A stretch of 64,000 nt of DNA from Bernardetia sp. (GTDB taxonomy: Bacteria; Bacteroidota; Bacteroidia; Cytophagales; Bernardetiaceae). The position numbers were made by a program, and so were the translations under genes. Shown here piece by piece: positions 62,459-64,000 of the stretch. The DNA is taken from assembly GCA_020630575.1 (NCBI GenBank), contig JAHDBD010000005.1, positions 1-64,000 on the forward strand, in the 5' to 3' direction. Within the stretch, counting starts at the first letter, position 1. Each line of letters starts with the position of its first letter. The notes below the pieces were generated by a model, which had not been told where the DNA came from, did not search any database, and saw only the letters and a list, made by a program, of their open reading frames with translations.

Positions 62459-62518
62459 AACCGTCAACGAGGACTATTTTAAAATCCTCAACGACGGCTT
62501 TATGCCTCGTTGACGGTT
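62459..62518. repeat. Long inverted repeat between the HEAT-like gene and RING-like paralogue B
   Basis: A perfect 14-bp stem, AACCGTCAACGAGG (62459-62472) with CCTCGTTGACGGTT (62505-62518), encloses a third related element (TCCTCAACGACGGC). It lies 19 bp upstream of the paralogue B start and 15 bp from the HEAT-like stop. It could terminate or stabilise transcripts on the minus strand, or be a mobile palindrome. Confidence 0.8.
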
Positions 62519-62533
62519 TCAAGCAGTCAAAAT

Positions 62534-63718
62534 TTAATAATATTCTCCTAAATATTCTATCAATCTTTTTTTTGAGTTTGGAAGTCCTGCATCTCTCATC
62601 ATGAGGCTAAAATTTGCAAAAGATATATCTTCTCCCCAACCTTTTGAGTTTGCAATGGCTCTTAGTGCAATTATTTCATTTTTTTCTAAGTCGTTTACAT
62701 CAGTTTCTTTGATAGGAGTTGTTCTATTTCTATTCAAAATATCTAAAACAAATCCAGTTGTTTCAGTGGCTTGATACATATTCAATTTTTCCAAAACTTG
62801 ACAAAAAGCTAAAAGTATTCTCTGTTCTTCTTCTTGAGTTTGTGCATAGCCAGAAAGCATTCCACTTGCATAACCGTTTATATTTCCGTCGTTAAATGGA
62901 ATTTCATTTATTTTTCTTAGTTCCTCATTTGAAGTAATTGAATCAATCAATATTTCGATAATTTGATTTGTTAGAGGATATTTTACTAGTGCAATTGTTG
63001 CTGAGGTTTTTAAAAGTACAGAATTAGAATCTAAATAGGATTCTAAAAATGAAATATCTAGTTTTGGTTCTGTGTTTTTGGAAAGCAAACCAATCGCTAA
63101 AATACAATTTGCTATGTCGTTTTCATGTATCAGAACAGGAATTTGATTTTTGATAAGTTCTATCGATTCTTTTCCATTTTCGGCAAACCAAGACAACGCA
63201 TAAATAGCTGCATTGATTAATTTTCTGTTTTCAACATTATTGTTTTTAGGTGTTTTTTCTATTATTTTCCATAAAATAGGAATTCGTTCCTCTACAAAAC
63301 TATAACAATCTAAAAGAGCCAAATAACTATATCCATAATCCTTGCTGTTTTGGATTTCTTGTTCAGACATGTGTTCGTGTGTATGTCTTAGTTCTGCTTT
63401 TATTTGTCGTGGATTTATTCCTTCTAACAAATACGAATTTTCGTAACCTAAAGCCAAATGAACAACATAATAAATAAGTTTGTGTCTCTCTTCAATATAT
63501 TCACTCTCAATAAGTTCGAATAAAAATGGAATGGCATAAGGAGTAGCCTCATAGCGTGTTCCTTGATGAAAAATATTTCCATAAAGAACCCAAAGAGCTT
63601 TTTTACGAAGTTCTTTATCAGAAAATGTCAGGCTACGTATAGTATCAGGCACATCAGCAGCCGAGCCATAAGCATGTTGCAGTTCCTTCCAAGGAATTGT
63701 ATCTAGTTTTTCCAGCAT
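62534..63718 (-). CDS. HEAT/armadillo-type repeat protein
   Basis: The 394-residue protein is all-alpha. The N-terminus has LDTIPWKELQHAYGSAADVP, a motif I have seen on HEAT-repeat proteins in Bacteroidetes and Actinobacteria. Helix-turn-helix repeats follow (KKALWVLYGNIFHQG, and NAAIYALSWFAENGKESI, then LLKTSATIALVKYP). The last third carries a C-terminal helical cap ending LIEYLGEYY. Such proteins bind other proteins; some are found as immunity-like genes next to polymorphic toxins, but no toxin gene is seen nearby. There is no signal peptide, so it acts in the cytoplasm. Confidence 0.82.
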   Translation of the reverse strand: MLEKLDTIPWKELQHAYGSAADVPDTIRSLTFSDKELRKKALWVLYGNIFHQGTRYEATPYAIPFLFELIESEYIEERHKLIYYVVHLALGYENSYLLEGINPRQIKAELRHTHEHMSEQEIQNSKDYGYSYLALLDCYSFVEERIPILWKIIEKTPKNNNVENRKLINAAIYALSWFAENGKESIELIKNQIPVLIHENDIANCILAIGLLSKNTEPKLDISFLESYLDSNSVLLKTSATIALVKYPLTNQIIEILIDSITSNEELRKINEIPFNDGNINGYASGMLSGYAQTQEEEQRILLAFCQVLEKLNMYQATETTGFVLDILNRNRTTPIKETDVNDLEKNEIIALRAIANSKGWGEDISFANFSLMMRDAGLPNSKKRLIEYLGEYY

Positions 63719-63780
63719 TTTAGTGAAATTTTAATGTGGTTGAACAAAACTTTTACGAAAATCTTATTGAGAGGTTATTT

Positions 63781-64000
63781 TTAAACTCTCTCTAATGCCA
63801 TTTCAGAAATTGTTTTTCCAATAGAAAGTGAAGACGTAGCTGCTGGAGAAGGTGCATTGACAACATTAATAACTCCCTGCTTTTCCAAAATCTTAAAATC
63901 ATCTAAAAGTCCTCCATCTTTATCACAGGCTTGCGCTCGCACACCTGCGTCGGCAGTAATCAAATCTTGTTTTTCTACTTCTGGTATAAGTTCTTGTAAG
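63781..64000 (-). CDS. lhgO: L-2-hydroxyglutarate oxidase, C-terminal fragment (runs off the right edge)
   Basis: Only the last 72 residues are inside the window; the reading frame stays open to base 64000 and the gene starts beyond it. The visible part is LQELIPEVEKQDLITADAGV then RAQACDKDGGLLDDF, and it ends NAPSPAATSSLSIGKTI...ALERV. AGVRAQA and the NAPSPAATSSLSIG motif are characteristic of LhgO, an FAD enzyme oxidising L-2-hydroxyglutarate to 2-oxoglutarate. A related FAD-dependent oxidase of the DAO family cannot be fully excluded. The upstream context is not visible. Confidence 0.85.
   Translation of the reverse strand, partial: LQELIPEVEKQDLITADAGVRAQACDKDGGLLDDFKILEKQGVINVVNAPSPAATSSLSIGKTISEMALERV

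Noticed and set aside
1-64000. CRISPR array, tRNA or rRNA genes, insertion sequences, prophage genes
   Set aside because: No regularly spaced repeat array, no cloverleaf or rRNA-like sequence, and no transposase or phage structural domain was seen among the frames.

Overview
The window is a chromosomal segment of an AT-rich Bacteroidetes bacterium, most likely a marine gliding Cytophagales of the Bernardetia/Flexibacter type. The signs are a PorP/SprF protein of type IX secretion, many lipoproteins with acidic residues just after the lipobox cysteine, an OstA-like protein, DUF5916 and imelysin/di-heme oxidoreductase genes, and promoters of the TTG-N(17-23)-TAnnTTTG type. No rRNA, tRNA, CRISPR, insertion sequence or prophage was seen. 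Most of the window is ordinary chromosome in short operons, with strong intrinsic hairpins at many convergent junctions.

Layout. 1-8.6 kb: HIT protein, greA, a secreted protein, a MacB-type permease, a dolichol-phosphate-type glycosyltransferase, a divergent RDD / SpoIIM-like membrane pair and a short-chain dehydrogenase. 8.7-16.6 kb: OstA-like protein, PorP/SprF, a polytopic membrane protein, a small lipoprotein with an MscS channel, and bifunctional hisB. 16.7-19.8 kb: an imelysin lipoprotein and a di-heme oxidoreductase lipoprotein behind a promoter flanked by two iron-box-like palindromes. 19.8-26.3 kb: a von Willebrand A protein, fbp, a DUF2339 giant membrane protein and a lipoprotein. 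26.5-30 kb: a compact three-gene cassette (DUF262, DUF3696-type ATPase, protein with a RelE/Gp49-like C-terminus) that looks like an anti-phage system of the Menshen type. 30-48 kb: M20 peptidase, Ca/Na exchanger, rfbC, M48 protease, HlyD/MacA adaptor, methyltransferase, PaaE-like reductase, a hybrid histidine kinase, ettA, DUF3667, TPR, DUF1415 and rodA.

48-53 kb holds a glycosyltransferase followed by six consecutive paralogous single-pass membrane proteins of a family I do not recognise. 53-57.4 kb has an acyl-CoA carboxylase beta subunit and a DUF5916 protein. 57.9-59.6 kb has three tandem paralogous coiled-coil lipoproteins, each with its own terminator. 59.6-64 kb has a geranylgeranyl-reductase-like flavoprotein, two tandem paralogues with a RING/treble-clef-like N-terminus and a membrane hairpin, a HEAT-type repeat protein, and the C-terminal end of an L-2-hydroxyglutarate oxidase running off the right edge.

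Several families of short palindromic repeats are scattered between genes: ACAGGGTT-N2-AACCCTGT (with an 82-bp extended form), TGCCGTTGT...AACGACAT, and AACCCTAAG...CTTAGGGTT. The best candidates for undescribed biology are the six-gene membrane-protein array and the RING-like pair; the defence-like cassette is the clearest accessory system.
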